Both the position numbers and the translations under genes were made by a program. Below, piece after piece: positions 1-9,512 of a stretch of DNA of 64,000 nucleotides. The notes under the pieces were generated by a model. The model saw only the letters and a list, made by a program, of their open reading frames with translations, was not told the origin of the DNA and made no database searches. The stretch lies in assembly GCA_963773735.1 (NCBI GenBank), contig CAVZCK010000022.1, positions 186,001 to 250,000 of the forward strand, given 5' to 3'. The first letter of the stretch is position 1. The number at the start of each line of letters is the position of its first letter. Source of the DNA: CAVZCK01 sp963773735. Its GTDB lineage: Bacteria > Pseudomonadota > Alphaproteobacteria > Rhizobiales > Rhodomicrobiaceae.

Positions 1-528
1 CCGATCGACGGCACGAGAGCATTCATCATGGGGCTGCCGATCTGGGGAATCCTGATCGGCCTGACGCATGACGGCCGGCCCGAACTGGGCATGATGGACC
101 AGCCTTATACGGGCGAGCGCTTTTGGGGCTCGCCGGCTGGCGCCTGGTTCCGCAATCGCCATGGCGAGCAGCGGATCGCCACGCGGCGCTGTCCGGCGCT
201 CTCGCAGGCGATTCTCGCCACGACGACGCCGGATATGTTCAAGGGCGGCGACGCCGAGCGCTTCGGCAGCCTGTCGCGCGCCTGCCGCATGACCCGCTTC
301 GGCGGCGATTGCTATCTCTACTGCCTGCTCGCCATGGGCTTCATCGACATCGTCGCCGAAGCCGGTCTGAAACCGTTCGACATCGCGCCGCTGGTGCCGA
401 TCATCGGAGCGGCCGGCGGCGTCGTGACCACCTGGGACGGCGGCGCCGCAGCGAATGGCGGGCAGATCCTCGCCGTCGGCAATCCGGCACTGCAGCAGGC
501 GGCGATGGCCGCCCTTTGCGGCGATTGA
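1..528 (+). CDS. Inositol monophosphatase family protein, histidinol-phosphatase-like (5' truncated)
   Basis: The frame is open from the first base, so the gene begins outside the window. It opens with PIDGTRAFI, which matches the metal-binding DPxDGT motif of Mg-dependent inositol monophosphatase-type enzymes. The C-terminal half follows, with GGDCYLYCLLAMG and a final segment with VVTTWDGG that fits the family's late substrate-binding motif. The HisN-like histidinol-phosphatase subfamily (last dephosphorylation step of histidine synthesis) is the best guess from the short, GDCYxYCLLA-type sequence. A general inositol-phosphate or sugar-phosphate phosphatase is possible. The missing N-terminus holds the first catalytic acidic residues and would decide the subfamily. 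Confidence 0.8.
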   Translation, partial: PIDGTRAFIMGLPIWGILIGLTHDGRPELGMMDQPYTGERFWGSPAGAWFRNRHGEQRIATRRCPALSQAILATTTPDMFKGGDAERFGSLSRACRMTRFGGDCYLYCLLAMGFIDIVAEAGLKPFDIAPLVPIIGAAGGVVTTWDGGAAANGGQILAVGNPALQQAAMAALCGD

Positions 529-646
529 CAGCCCTGGCAAGCGAACCTTTAATAACTCTAAAGCAAAATCAAAAAAGCAAGACGATAGACTCCGCCCGCC
601 GCTCACCGAAATCGCAGCGGGGGGTTACGGGGAGAGGACGCCTGCG

Positions 647-1495
647 ATGAAGCTATTGCGGTTCGGTCCGGCCGGAGGCGAACGGCCGGGCCTGCTGGAT
701 GCGGATGGCCGGGTGCGCGACCTATCGGCTCATATCCCCGACATCAGCGGCGCAACCATCGGCCCGGACGGTCTTGCGAAAATCGCCGCGATCGATGCGT
801 CAAAGCTGCCGGTCATCTATGGCGCACCCCGGCTCGGGCCTTGCGTTGCAGGCGTATCCAAATTCGTCGGCGTCGGTCTCAACTACTCCGACCATGCTGC
901 CGAGACCGGCCAGCCGATCCCCACCGAGCCGATCCTGTTCCACAAGGCGACCTCCTCGATCATCGGCGCGAATGACGATGTGATGCTGCCAAAAGATTCG
1001 GTCAAGCTCGACTGGGAGGTCGAACTCGGCGTCGTCATCGGCACCGGAGCCCGCTACGTCGATGAAAGTTCAGCCCTCGACCATGTTGCGGGCTATTGCA
1101 TCGTCAACGATGTCTCCGAGCGCGAATTTCAGCTCGAACGCCTCGGCCAATGGACCAAGGGAAAGGGCTGCGACACATTCGGCCCCATCGGCCCGTGGCT
1201 GGTAACGAAAGACGAGGTGCCGGACTCCTCCAGCCTCGGCATGTATTGCGATGTAAATGGAGAGCGCCGCCAGTCCGGGAGCACGGCGACGATGATCTTC
1301 AAAGTGCCGTTTCTTGTCAGCTATATCAGCCACTTCATGACGCTGTTTCCCGGCGACATCATAACGACCGGGACGCCGCCGGGCGTCGGCCTCGGCATGA
1401 AGCCGCCGCAATATCTGAAGGCCGGCGATGTCGTCCGGCTCGGCATCGACGGCCTTGGCCAGCAGCGGCAAAAAGTCATACCATTTCGGCTCTAA
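647..1495 (+). CDS. Fumarylacetoacetate hydrolase family protein
   Basis: A 282-residue protein of the FAH superfamily. These are Mg-dependent enzymes that cleave or isomerise acyl-pyruvate-type substrates in aromatic or sugar-acid catabolism. FVGVGLNYSDHAAE precedes the acidic metal-binding stretch DWEVELGVVIG, and the C-terminal part has GDIITTGTPPGVGLG, the usual oxyanion/active-site loop. The ATG at 647 follows a purine-rich GGGGAGAGGA and gives a normal family N-terminus (MKLLRFGPAGGERPG). The open frame continues further upstream but that extension is not conserved-looking. It resembles ureidoglycolate lyase / 2-hydroxyhepta-2,4-diene-1,7-dioate isomerase relatives. The exact substrate cannot be set from sequence. 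Confidence 0.85.
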   Translation: MKLLRFGPAGGERPGLLDADGRVRDLSAHIPDISGATIGPDGLAKIAAIDASKLPVIYGAPRLGPCVAGVSKFVGVGLNYSDHAAETGQPIPTEPILFHKATSSIIGANDDVMLPKDSVKLDWEVELGVVIGTGARYVDESSALDHVAGYCIVNDVSEREFQLERLGQWTKGKGCDTFGPIGPWLVTKDEVPDSSSLGMYCDVNGERRQSGSTATMIFKVPFLVSYISHFMTLFPGDIITTGTPPGVGLGMKPPQYLKAGDVVRLGIDGLGQQRQKVIPFRL

Positions 1496-1670
1496 CTCTT
1501 CCATATCGTAAAAGCTCGATATTCTTTGCGACTTTATTCGCTGAATAGGGCAAAACATTTCCCCTCGGGTCTGAGAATGGCGGAATTTGCGCTATTGACC
1601 TTCCGGGTTGTCATAAAAGCAGCGATCGATCCGGCAAAACCTATGGAAACGCCACGATTTGGAGACAGCC

Positions 1671-3678
1671 GTGACCCTTCAGACCACGCAGGCCGCCCCC
1701 GCCGAAGCGACGCTTCGTGATCTCGCCAACGCCATCCGCGCCCTTTCGATGGACGCCGTGGAGGCCGCAAATTCGGGGCATCCGGGAATGCCGATGGGTA
1801 TGGCCGATGTGGCGACCGTGCTGTTCACGCGCTTCCTGAAATTCGATCCCGCCGCGCCGGACTGGCCGGACCGCGACCGCTTCGTGCTGTCGGCGGGGCA
1901 CGGCTCGATGCTGCTCTATTCGCTGCTCTATCTCACCGGCTATCCGGAGATGACGCTGGACGAGCTGAAGCATTTCCGTCAGCTCGGTTCCATTACCGCC
2001 GGGCATCCGGAATATGGTCACGCGCCGGGTATCGAAACCACGACCGGCCCGCTCGGCCAGGGCATCGCGAACGCCGTCGGCATGGCGCTCGCCGAGCGGC
2101 TTTTGAACGCGCGTTTTGGCGACGCGCTGGTCGATCACTACACTTATGCGCTCGCAGGCGATGGCTGCCTGATGGAGGGCATCAGCCACGAGGCGATCGA
2201 CCTCGCCGGTCATCTGCGGCTGTCGAAGCTGATCGTGCTGTTCGACGACAACAGCATCTCGATCGACGGCCCGACCTCGCTGTCGACCTCGATGGATCAG
2301 CTTGGCCGGTTCGCCGCCGCCGGCTGGGATGTCCGCCGGATTGACGGCAACAACGAGGTCGAGATCGCCGCCGCCATCGAAGCCGCGCGCAAGACCGACC
2401 GGCCGAGCCTCATCGCCTGCAAGACGATCATCGGCTACGGCGCCCCGACCAAGCAGGGCACCGCCGCAACTCACGGCTCGCCGCTCGGCGCCGACGAAAT
2501 CGAAAAGGCCCGCGAGACGCTGGGTTGGCGCTATCCGCATTTCGAGGTGCCCGAGACAATCCTCAATGCCTGGCGCTCTTCGGCGGCGCGCGGCAAAGAT
2601 GAGCGGCAGTCTTGGCTTGGCGCGCCTCCAGGACAATCCGCGCCGCGCCGATTTCGAGCGCATGATCTCGGGCGAAACCGGCGCTGCATTGAGCGAGGCG
2701 ATTGCCCGCGTGAAGGCGAAATTTGCCGCTGACGCACCAAAGCTTGCGACGCGTCAATCCTCGCAAGCGGTGCTTGAGGAGCTGACGATGGCTCTCCCCA
2801 ATCTGATCGGCGGCTCGGCCGACCTCACCGGCTCGAACGGCACCAAGACCAAGGCGATGAAGCCCGTCAAGCCAGGCGATTTTTCCGGCGGCTACATTCA
2901 TTACGGCGTGCGCGAGCACGCCATGGCGGCGGCGATGAACGGCATCGCGCTGCATGGCGGCTTCATCCCCTATGGCGGCACCTTTCTGACCTTCTCGGAC
3001 TATTCGCGGCCGGCGATCCGGCTCGGTGCGCTGATGGGCATTCGCGTCATTCATGTCATGACGCACGACTCGATCGGCCTTGGCGAGGACGGCCCGACGC
3101 ACCAGCCGGTCGAACATTTCGCGGCGCTCAGGGCGATCCCCAATCTGCGCGTCTTCCGGCCGGCCGACGCGATGGAAACGGCGGAATGCTGGGCCGTCGC
3201 GCTCGCATCGGAGCGAACGCCGTCGGTCCTGTGTCTGACGCGCCAGGGATTGCCCGCGCTGCCGGCCCGCGCCGAGCTTGAGACGAATTTCAGCGCGAAA
3301 GGCGCCTATCTCGTGCATGAGCCGGCATCGCCGCGCAAGGTGACGCTCATCGGAACGGGCTCGGAGGTCCAGCTCGCTCTGGCGGCGGCCAAGAGCCTGG
3401 AGGCCGAAGGTATTGCCGCCGCGGTGGTGTCGATGCCCTGCTGGGAGCTGTTCCGCGCGCAGCCGGAGGATTACCGAAGAGCGGTTCTGGGCGAGGCTCC
3501 GCGCGTTGCGGTCGAGGCCGGCGTCCGCTTCGGCTGGGACGAGTGGATCGGCCCGGATGGCGGCTTCATCGGCATGTCCGGCTTCGGCGCGTCGGGCCCG
3601 GCCGAGGCGCTATACGAGCATTTCGGCATCACCGCCGGAGCTGTAGCGCGGGCTGCACGCTCGGCCGCGTCGAAATAA
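1671..3678 (+). CDS. tkt: Transketolase (one frame break near 2615)
   Basis: Thiamine-diphosphate transketolase of the pentose-phosphate pathway or Calvin cycle. The N-terminal part shows SGHPGMPMGMAD, HGSMLLYSLLYLTGY, HPEYGHAPGIETTTGPLGQG and the ThDP motif GDGCLMEGIS...FDDN. After about position 2615 the protein continues in the next frame (ARLQDNPRRADFER), then gives GGSADLTGSN, YGVREHAMAAAMNG, FLTFSDY, HDSIGLGEDGPTHQP and a normal C-terminus. The joined length is about 669 residues, as expected for the family. The start is taken as GTG 1671, ten bases after a GGAG; a TTG twelve bases earlier is in frame. Both halves are fully conserved, so a single-base error is more likely than decay of this central enzyme. 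Confidence 0.9.
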
Positions 3679-3765
3679 CGAAGATACATCCGGAAGCCGC
3701 AGCATGGCGGCTCTCGGGATTTCGAGCCATGCGCGGATCGTCCGCCGGCTGAAGCCGCTCTGGTC

Positions 3766-4689
3766 TTAGGCGCTTAGCCCGGCGACGTGGTCCCTGAACA
3801 GCTCGGTTTCGGCAAGCCGCGAGCGCAGTCTGAGCCACTCCTCCTTAGGCAGATTGGAAAGCGGCGGATGAACGCGCCGCCATTCCGGATCGCCGCGCAT
3901 CTCAGCCAGCAGCCATTTCACCGCCTGGATGAGCGGGAAATCCTGGATGATGGCGCGAATGTCGAAAGCCGACTTCAGCGCCTGCGCGCCGTCCGCTGCG
4001 CCGCGCGCCCGCCAGCCCCGCGAAACGATCGCGCCGGTCACATTGGTCGTTCCCGAAATGCAGCCGGCGAATTTTGTCTCCGGCGCTTTGGCGAGGATCG
4101 CTTCCGAGCCGGGGAAGACCGCAATCGACGGCACGGCTTCGACAAGCGCTTTCGCGTTCTGAAGATCGCCGCTCGAATCCTTGACGCCCGCAAGCGTATC
4201 GGGGAAGCGCTCGGCAAGCCGCGCGACCAATGCGACCGGATAGGGCACGGCCGACAATTGCGGAATGTGATAGAGGTAAAGGCCGAAATCCCCACCGCAG
4301 GCGCGCTCGATGATCCGCCCGACATAGTCCTCGACGGCCTCATCGCTGATTCCCTTATAATAGAATGGGGGCAGAAGCAGCGCACCGGCAAAGCCGAGCT
4401 CGCGGGCAGCTTTCGTCAGCGTCACCGCATCCTGCAAGGCCGCCGCGCCGGTGCCGACCATGAAACGGTCGAGCGCCAGTCCCGACGCGGCGACGGCGCG
4501 CATGGCGGCGAGCCGCTGCTCGACGGAGAAGGATGTCGCCTCGCCCGTCGTTCCGAGCAGGTTCACGCCGTCGCAGCCGCCATCGCCAAGCAGCCAGCGG
4601 CAATGGGCGACGAGATTTTGCTGGTCGATGTTCAAATCGGCTTTGAGCGGCGTCGCGGCAGCGGCAAATATTCCGGAAAGTTTGAGCAT
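3766..4689 (-). CDS. Dihydrodipicolinate synthase / N-acetylneuraminate lyase family aldolase
   Basis: A 307-residue TIM-barrel class I aldolase of the DapA family. The Schiff-base lysine is in AGVKDSSGD. The substrate-binding GTTGEATSFS and the tyrosine of LYLYHIPQ are visible. These enzymes condense or cleave pyruvate with an aldehyde. Without lysine-synthesis neighbours, a catabolic keto-acid aldolase or dehydratase role is as likely as DapA itself. The ATG at 4689 is chosen because a near-perfect GAGGAGG ribosome site lies just upstream and the protein then begins MLKLSGIFAAAATPL, the usual family start. The frame extends upstream without such signals. It converges with transketolase. Confidence 0.85.
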   Translation of the reverse strand: MLKLSGIFAAAATPLKADLNIDQQNLVAHCRWLLGDGGCDGVNLLGTTGEATSFSVEQRLAAMRAVAASGLALDRFMVGTGAAALQDAVTLTKAARELGFAGALLLPPFYYKGISDEAVEDYVGRIIERACGGDFGLYLYHIPQLSAVPYPVALVARLAERFPDTLAGVKDSSGDLQNAKALVEAVPSIAVFPGSEAILAKAPETKFAGCISGTTNVTGAIVSRGWRARGAADGAQALKSAFDIRAIIQDFPLIQAVKWLLAEMRGDPEWRRVHPPLSNLPKEEWLRLRSRLAETELFRDHVAGLSA

Positions 4690-4820
4690 GGCCTCCTCGC
4701 TTATTATCCTCAAGTGATCAGCGGCGCCGGGGCTGTGGCAGCAAACCGGCGAACGGCCGCGCGGATACGACGTTCCTCTTGATCCTCGGCGGTGAAAAGC
4801 ATAAGACATCAACCCACCGA

Positions 4821-4896
4821 GGGGCCATAGCTCAGTTGGGAGAGCGCGTGAATGGCATTCACGAGGTCGGCGGTTCGATCCCGCCTGGCTCCACCA
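4821..4896 (+). tRNA. tRNA-Ala (anticodon GGC)
   Basis: A complete cloverleaf. The acceptor stem GGGGCCA pairs with TGGCTCC, with one G-U pair. The D arm is GCTC/GAGC. The anticodon stem CGTGA/TCACG encloses the loop ATGGCAT with anticodon GGC. The T arm contains GGTTCGATCC. The CCA end is encoded (4894-4896). It lies between the divergently read aldolase and the convergent acyl-ligase locus. No duplicated 3' end was seen elsewhere in the window for this tRNA, unlike tRNA-Gly. Confidence 0.96.
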
Positions 4897-4994
4897 TTAA
4901 AATCAAGAACTTAGCCGCAAATGTCCGCCGCTGGGTTTGCTCCGGAAAGGCGGAGAGTTCTCTCGTGAAGAATGAGGGACTTCACGACCAGCAT

Positions 4995-7846
4995 CTAAAT
5001 CGGCCTCTCGTGAGCAAGGTCCGGTTCGCCGCATCGCGACAGAATTTTTGCGCGTGCGGCGTCACGCAGGCGCAGAGCGGCCTCGAACCCCGCGCCGCTG
5101 GGCATGAGCGGGGCTCCGATATGCACACGGATGCGGCTGCGGCGCGGGAACCACTGGTCGCCGCGGAGCGCTGAGCGCGTGCCCGTTATGGTCACCGGCA
5201 CAATGGGGATTCCAGCTTCTGCGGCGACCAGAAAGGCACCCATGTGAAAGGACAGCAGTCCTGGCATGCGCGTGAGGGTGCCCTCCGGCATCGAAACGAT
5301 GCGCTCGCCGGCCCGCGCGGCCTGGAGCTGCGCTTCGGTGTCTTCGATGCCGGCGCGCGGGTCGAAGCGGCGCGCAAACAGCGTCCCAATGCGCCGCAGG
5401 AAATAGCCTGCGACGAATTGATGGGCCAGCTCCTCCTTGGCGACGAAGCTCAACCCTCCCGGAATGGCCGCTGAGAGCACCACCGCGTCCAGATAGCTCG
5501 AATGGTTGGCCACCAGCATGACGCGTGTCGAGGGCACGGGGACCTCGGCTTCGATCGTGAGACGCGCGCCCGTCAATCGCAAGAACGCACGCGCACACCA
5601 ATGTACGACGGCGTGACGCCAGTTCCGCCACGGGAGCACCAGCACCAGAAGCCAGACCAGCACCGCCAGGCAGCATAGCAGCGCCCACCACCATGCAGCG
5701 AAAACGAGATCGGCGATCGCGTCACCCCAGCGCCGCAGCCGGCGCACGAATCCGCTTAATGACAGGCGGGCAAGCTGCAGCCAGACGGAGCGCATGCCCG
5801 CGTCGATGGCGCCGCCTTCGTAAAGCTGGCGGGCCGTCGAGCGGCGCAGCTTCCCACTCGATGTCTTCGGCACAGAGCCCGGCCGCGCCAGCACGATCTC
5901 GTCAGGAGGCAGATCGAGCAGCGCGCTCGATGCTTCGGCGATTCTGCGCCGCAGGTCTTCAAGCGCCGCCGCATCGCTCAGCCGCGTCTCGGCCACCACC
6001 ACCAGCCGCTCGGTACCGGCGCGCAGATCTTGGCTGGCGAACGCGGCGACACAGCCCTTGCGCACGCCCTCGACGTTGCCTACGAGCTCTTCGAGCTCCT
6101 GCGGGTAGATGTTGCGCCCGGCCCGAATGATCATGTCTTTAATTCGGCCGGTGAGGTAGAGGTCCCCTGCGGCGATGTAAGCCCGGTCGCCGCTTTCCAG
6201 CCAGTCACCGCAGAACAGCGCGCGGTTTTTCTCCTCATTGCGGAAGTAACCCTTGGTCGCCGAGGGTCCCTTGAACTGCAGCCGCCCCTCATGTCGATCG
6301 GGAAGCTCGCGATCCAGGTCATCGACGATACGCACCTGGTGGCCAGGAATAGGCCTGCCGCAGGCCACGAATTCGGCCATTGGCTGGCCATCGGGCTTGC
6401 CCGGCGTCGCGACCCCATGGCGCGTGAGCTGCTCGCGATCGACTCGGTCGACGATCGGCGCGCGCCCCGGCGGCGGGAACGCCAAGCCGACGGCGTTTTC
6501 CGCAAGCCCATAGACCGGCGCCATGGCTGTAGGCTTGAAGCCGTACGGGCCGAAGCGCTCGGTGAAGCGCCGGATGGTTGACGGGCTGATGGGTTCGGCG
6601 CCGTTGACGACCATGCGCAGCGAGGACAAGGTCGAGCCCCTCGATGTCCGCATCCGCATCCCGGATGGTCTTGAGGCAAAGCTCGAACGCGAAATTGGGC
6701 GCGGCAGAGAGCGTGGCACGGTGTGTGTTGATTGCTCGGAGCCAGCGGGCGGGATCGGCGAGAAAGGCCAGCGGCGGCATGATCACTGTCGGCACGCCGT
6801 AATAGAGACAAGCGAGCCAGGCGCCGATCAGGCCCATATCATGATAGAGTGGCAGCCAGCTCACGAACACGTCAGCGGAACTCGCATCGATCGTCTGGCC
6901 CATCGCCCGGATATTGGCCAAAAGGTTGGCATGGGACAGGACGACGCCTTTCGGATCGCCAGTGGAGCCAGACGTGTACTGAATAAGGGCGACGGTTTCC
7001 GGGTGCGCCGGGGCCGGATTTGCGATCGGCTCGGGCCCCGACAGGCTCGCCACCGTCTCGACTTGCTTCAGACTTTCGGCAAGGCCATAAAGCAGCTTGC
7101 CGACCGGCCGGATATCGTCATTGGTGATCAGAATGCTGGCCTCGGCATTGCGCACGATACCCGCCTGCCGGCGCATATGTTCCTCCACCCGCGCCCGGCG
7201 CGCTGGCGGATAGATCGGCACAGGCACGCCTCCTGCGAGAAGGACGCCGGAAAACGCGTGGAAAAACCCGGCTTCCGTCGGCAGCATGATGGCCACACGA
7301 TCACCTGGGCTCAATCCGCGCTCGAGCAATCCTTGTGCGACCCGCCGGGCGGCGAGATCAAGCTCGGCATAGGTGATGGGCAGCGCAGCCTCTCCGCTCC
7401 GCCACAGGAGGATATGCGGACGCAAGGGGTGTTCACGCACATGCCAGTCGAGCGCTTCAATAAGCGTACCGGCCGACTTCCGGCGCCGCGGCGCTCGGCA
7501 AAGCCGGCAGCGGCGACTCCTCGATTTGGTGGTTCAAGTCTCTCCGAGGTCCGGCGGCCAGAACCGCGGCAAGCAGATCCGCGGGGGTGTTCATTTCGCC
7601 AATCAGCGCATCGGGGAGCTTGACCTTGAATATGCGATCGAGCCGAAGCACCAGCTCCGCACGGCCGAGACTGTCGAAGCCCAAATCCCGATCAAGATTG
7701 CTGTCGAGCGTGACCACCAGCGTGCGGCCGAGATGCGGACGAACCTCCAGAGCAAGGTCGTGGACGGCGCGAAGAACGCGCTGGGCCGTAACGGCTTCAT
7801 CATCTTTGACAGGGTTTGACGGATCGACGCTTTCGGCCTTTGTCAT
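4995..7846 (-). CDS. Acyl carrier protein / AMP-forming fatty-acid ligase / PlsC acyltransferase, one gene with two frame breaks
   Basis: Read from 7846 leftward. First comes an acyl-carrier domain with the phosphopantetheine serine in DLGFDSLGRAEL. Next is an adenylating domain with YTSGSTGDPKGVVLSH, WLPLYHDMGLIG, VVNGAEPIS, YGLAENAVGLAF and the C-terminal lysine motif VPKTSSGKLRR. Two hydrophobic helices follow (ALLCCLAVLVWLLVLVLPW), then a PlsC domain with NHSSYLD and PEGTLTR. The frame changes near 7470, where the ligase N-terminus continues as GTLIEALDWHVREHP, and near 6630. Known relatives load a fatty acid onto the attached carrier and pass it to a lysolipid or other acceptor at the membrane. 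The acceptor here is unknown. If the breaks are real the gene is dead; conservation on both sides argues for sequence errors. Confidence 0.8.
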
Positions 7847-8185
7847 GCGCGAAGCCTTCGTTGACGGAGAACACAGCGGAATCAGCTGGAATTATAGCTT
7901 AGCTTTCGCCTGACCGTTCTGCCTGCCGTGCACCACCTTTACGGCCATGTGCGCGCGGTTCGAGGCGAGCCATGGCCGGCGCGGCAGGCTGGGGCCGCTG
8001 GGCAAAACGCTAAGGCTTGTTCTCGGCCATCTTGCGGCGTGCCGCATGCTCTCGTTATCTGGACGTTGTCACCAAACTCGGGCTTCGTGACCTCGCTGAG
8101 CGGTTTATCGTCCGGCGCGACTTTGCGGCACGATGCATTCAGTATGATTTCGACGCCCGTTTCTTGGTGGGTTTAATGCACTGTG
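7847..8185. other. Intergenic region, no supported gene
   Basis: About 340 bases between the divergently oriented start of the carrier-protein/ligase gene and the end of the PH-domain gene. Only short overlapping frames are present, none with a recognisable domain or ribosome site. It probably holds the promoter of the ligase locus, but I could not place -35/-10 elements with confidence. Confidence 0.5.
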
Positions 8186-8758
8186 CTATCCCGCCAGATC
8201 AGAGCGCGGCAGCAGCGGAATGAGGTCGGCTAAAGAGAGCTCTGTGGACGATCGAGTCTGGTTCGTCCCCTCAGCCGGCCCAGCGTCGCCCGCTATAGCC
8301 CGCTCCTTGCTGATGGCCGTCTGGATTGCTTTACGAAAGAGTAACGGCTCGGCGATCGCAGGAATTTGCAGCGAATCATCGCCGGTACCTTGGGCGGATA
8401 TCCCGCCAAAACCGAGCGCACGTCCAAGAATTCCTTGTTCCAGGCTGACTTCCTCGATCGCCCAGAGTTCAAGTTCATCGGTATACCGGGTAAAAAGCCC
8501 TCGCTTAATGATGAGTCGCTCGCTGGTCACACCGATTTCAGTGGTCCAGATCGGCACCATTATGCGTAGGAAGACCACGAAACCTAAGGCGCCGATCACG
8601 ACCGGAAGCCAGAGGAGCTGGTATTGAGTGAATAAATAGCCAGCTCCAGCCATGAAGGCGAGGAGCGATATATAACCCTGCCCTCGATGAAACCAGTGAA
8701 AGTGGGCTTTGCGGATGAGAGTTTCATCCTGTCCGAGGCTTTGTTCTATATAGCCCAT
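8186..8758 (-). CDS. PH domain-containing (YdbS/bPH2-like) membrane protein
   Basis: About 190 residues. It starts MGYIEQSLGQDETLIRKA, a common opening for alphaproteobacterial bacterial-PH-domain proteins. Two membrane helices follow (GYISLLAFMAGAGYLFT and LLWLPVVIGALGFVVFL). The bPH2 domain then reads WTTEIGVTSERLIIKRGLFTRYTDELEL...IEEVSLEQGILGRALGFG, the usual loop where such proteins mention a monomeric 'origin' beta-sandwich. A charged tail of about 50 residues ends the protein. Function is unknown in general; members sit in the inner membrane. A second possible ATG is three codons upstream (8767). Confidence 0.8.
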   Translation of the reverse strand: MGYIEQSLGQDETLIRKAHFHWFHRGQGYISLLAFMAGAGYLFTQYQLLWLPVVIGALGFVVFLRIMVPIWTTEIGVTSERLIIKRGLFTRYTDELELWAIEEVSLEQGILGRALGFGGISAQGTGDDSLQIPAIAEPLLFRKAIQTAISKERAIAGDAGPAEGTNQTRSSTELSLADLIPLLPRSDLAG

Positions 8759-8942
8759 GCCCGACAATGACCTAAGACCGCAGTGATTGGATGATACTGG
8801 CCGACTTTAGGCACTTCAACGAATTGGGGGCCGGGATTCATAATCGATGGCTCAGCTGAATTTTCGACCAGCTGATTGCAAAAAACGATCGGCGGCGGAA
8901 GACGGCTTTCGCGCACAATCTTCCGCCGCCACAGGTCAAGCC

Positions 8943-9322
8943 TTACCAGCAGCCTTCGTAGCGCAGACAGCCATAGTAATTGCTGCCCCCAAAACCCCAA
9001 TTCTCCGCGCATCTGCGGCGCCAATAGGAGCAGCGACCGCCGTAGCTGCGGTAGCCGTAATATGGGTAGGAATAGTAGGGCTCATAATAATAGTACGGTC
9101 CAAAATAGAAGGGGTAAATGGGGTAGTGCCGATAGTGGTGGTGGCGACGATAATAATATTTCACCGCCTGCACCATGCCGGTCCCAGCCGATTGTCGTCC
9201 GTACCGTTAATCAGAACCGACTTTCCGATAGCTTCAGCGTTTGCGCTGGAGGTGCCTTGAAGATTGCCAAGCATGAGCAGGCACATCAGAAAGACGGACA
9301 AGAAGGAAATCCCGCGGATCAT
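8943..9322 (-). CDS. Small secreted Tyr/His-rich protein, frame break near 9195
   Basis: ATG at 9322 opens a signal-peptide-like segment (MIRGISFLSVFLMCLLMLGN...SANAEA) that runs to a TGA at 9161. In the next frame a Tyr/His/Arg-rich stretch runs to 8943, with YYYRRHHHYRHY, YYYYEPYYSYPYYGY and four to five cysteines at the end. Exported proteins of this composition with exactly this order are frequent in Hyphomicrobiales. I therefore read the two pieces as one gene with a one-base break, rather than two overlapping small genes. The function of such proteins is not established; surface or envelope association is often assumed. Confidence 0.6.
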
Positions 9323-9512
9323 AGCACAGCCTCTCGTTGCAGGATGATGGAAAGAGCCTTATCGCCTTTGACATCTACATTGGAAAATCTTGTCTATATT
9401 TGGAAAATTAGTCTTTGGCGGGGCGGCGCTCATTGAGAATTATCAACCGCTGCGACAATGGGCCTGGCGGAGGACATCATCGGCATCGTGCTGTGGGCTG
9501 TTTTTGCAGCGC

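Noticed and set aside
1641..2663. 340-codon minus-strand open frame
   Set aside because: Antisense to the transketolase N-terminal half, whose motifs are clear; no domain in the antisense product.
3787..4782. 331-codon plus-strand open frame
   Set aside because: Antisense to the DapA-family gene with Schiff-base lysine and strong ribosome site; the plus-strand product has no recognisable feature.
4821..4896. tRNA-Ala as a second island attachment site
   Set aside because: No duplicated 3' end of this tRNA and no integrase gene nearby.
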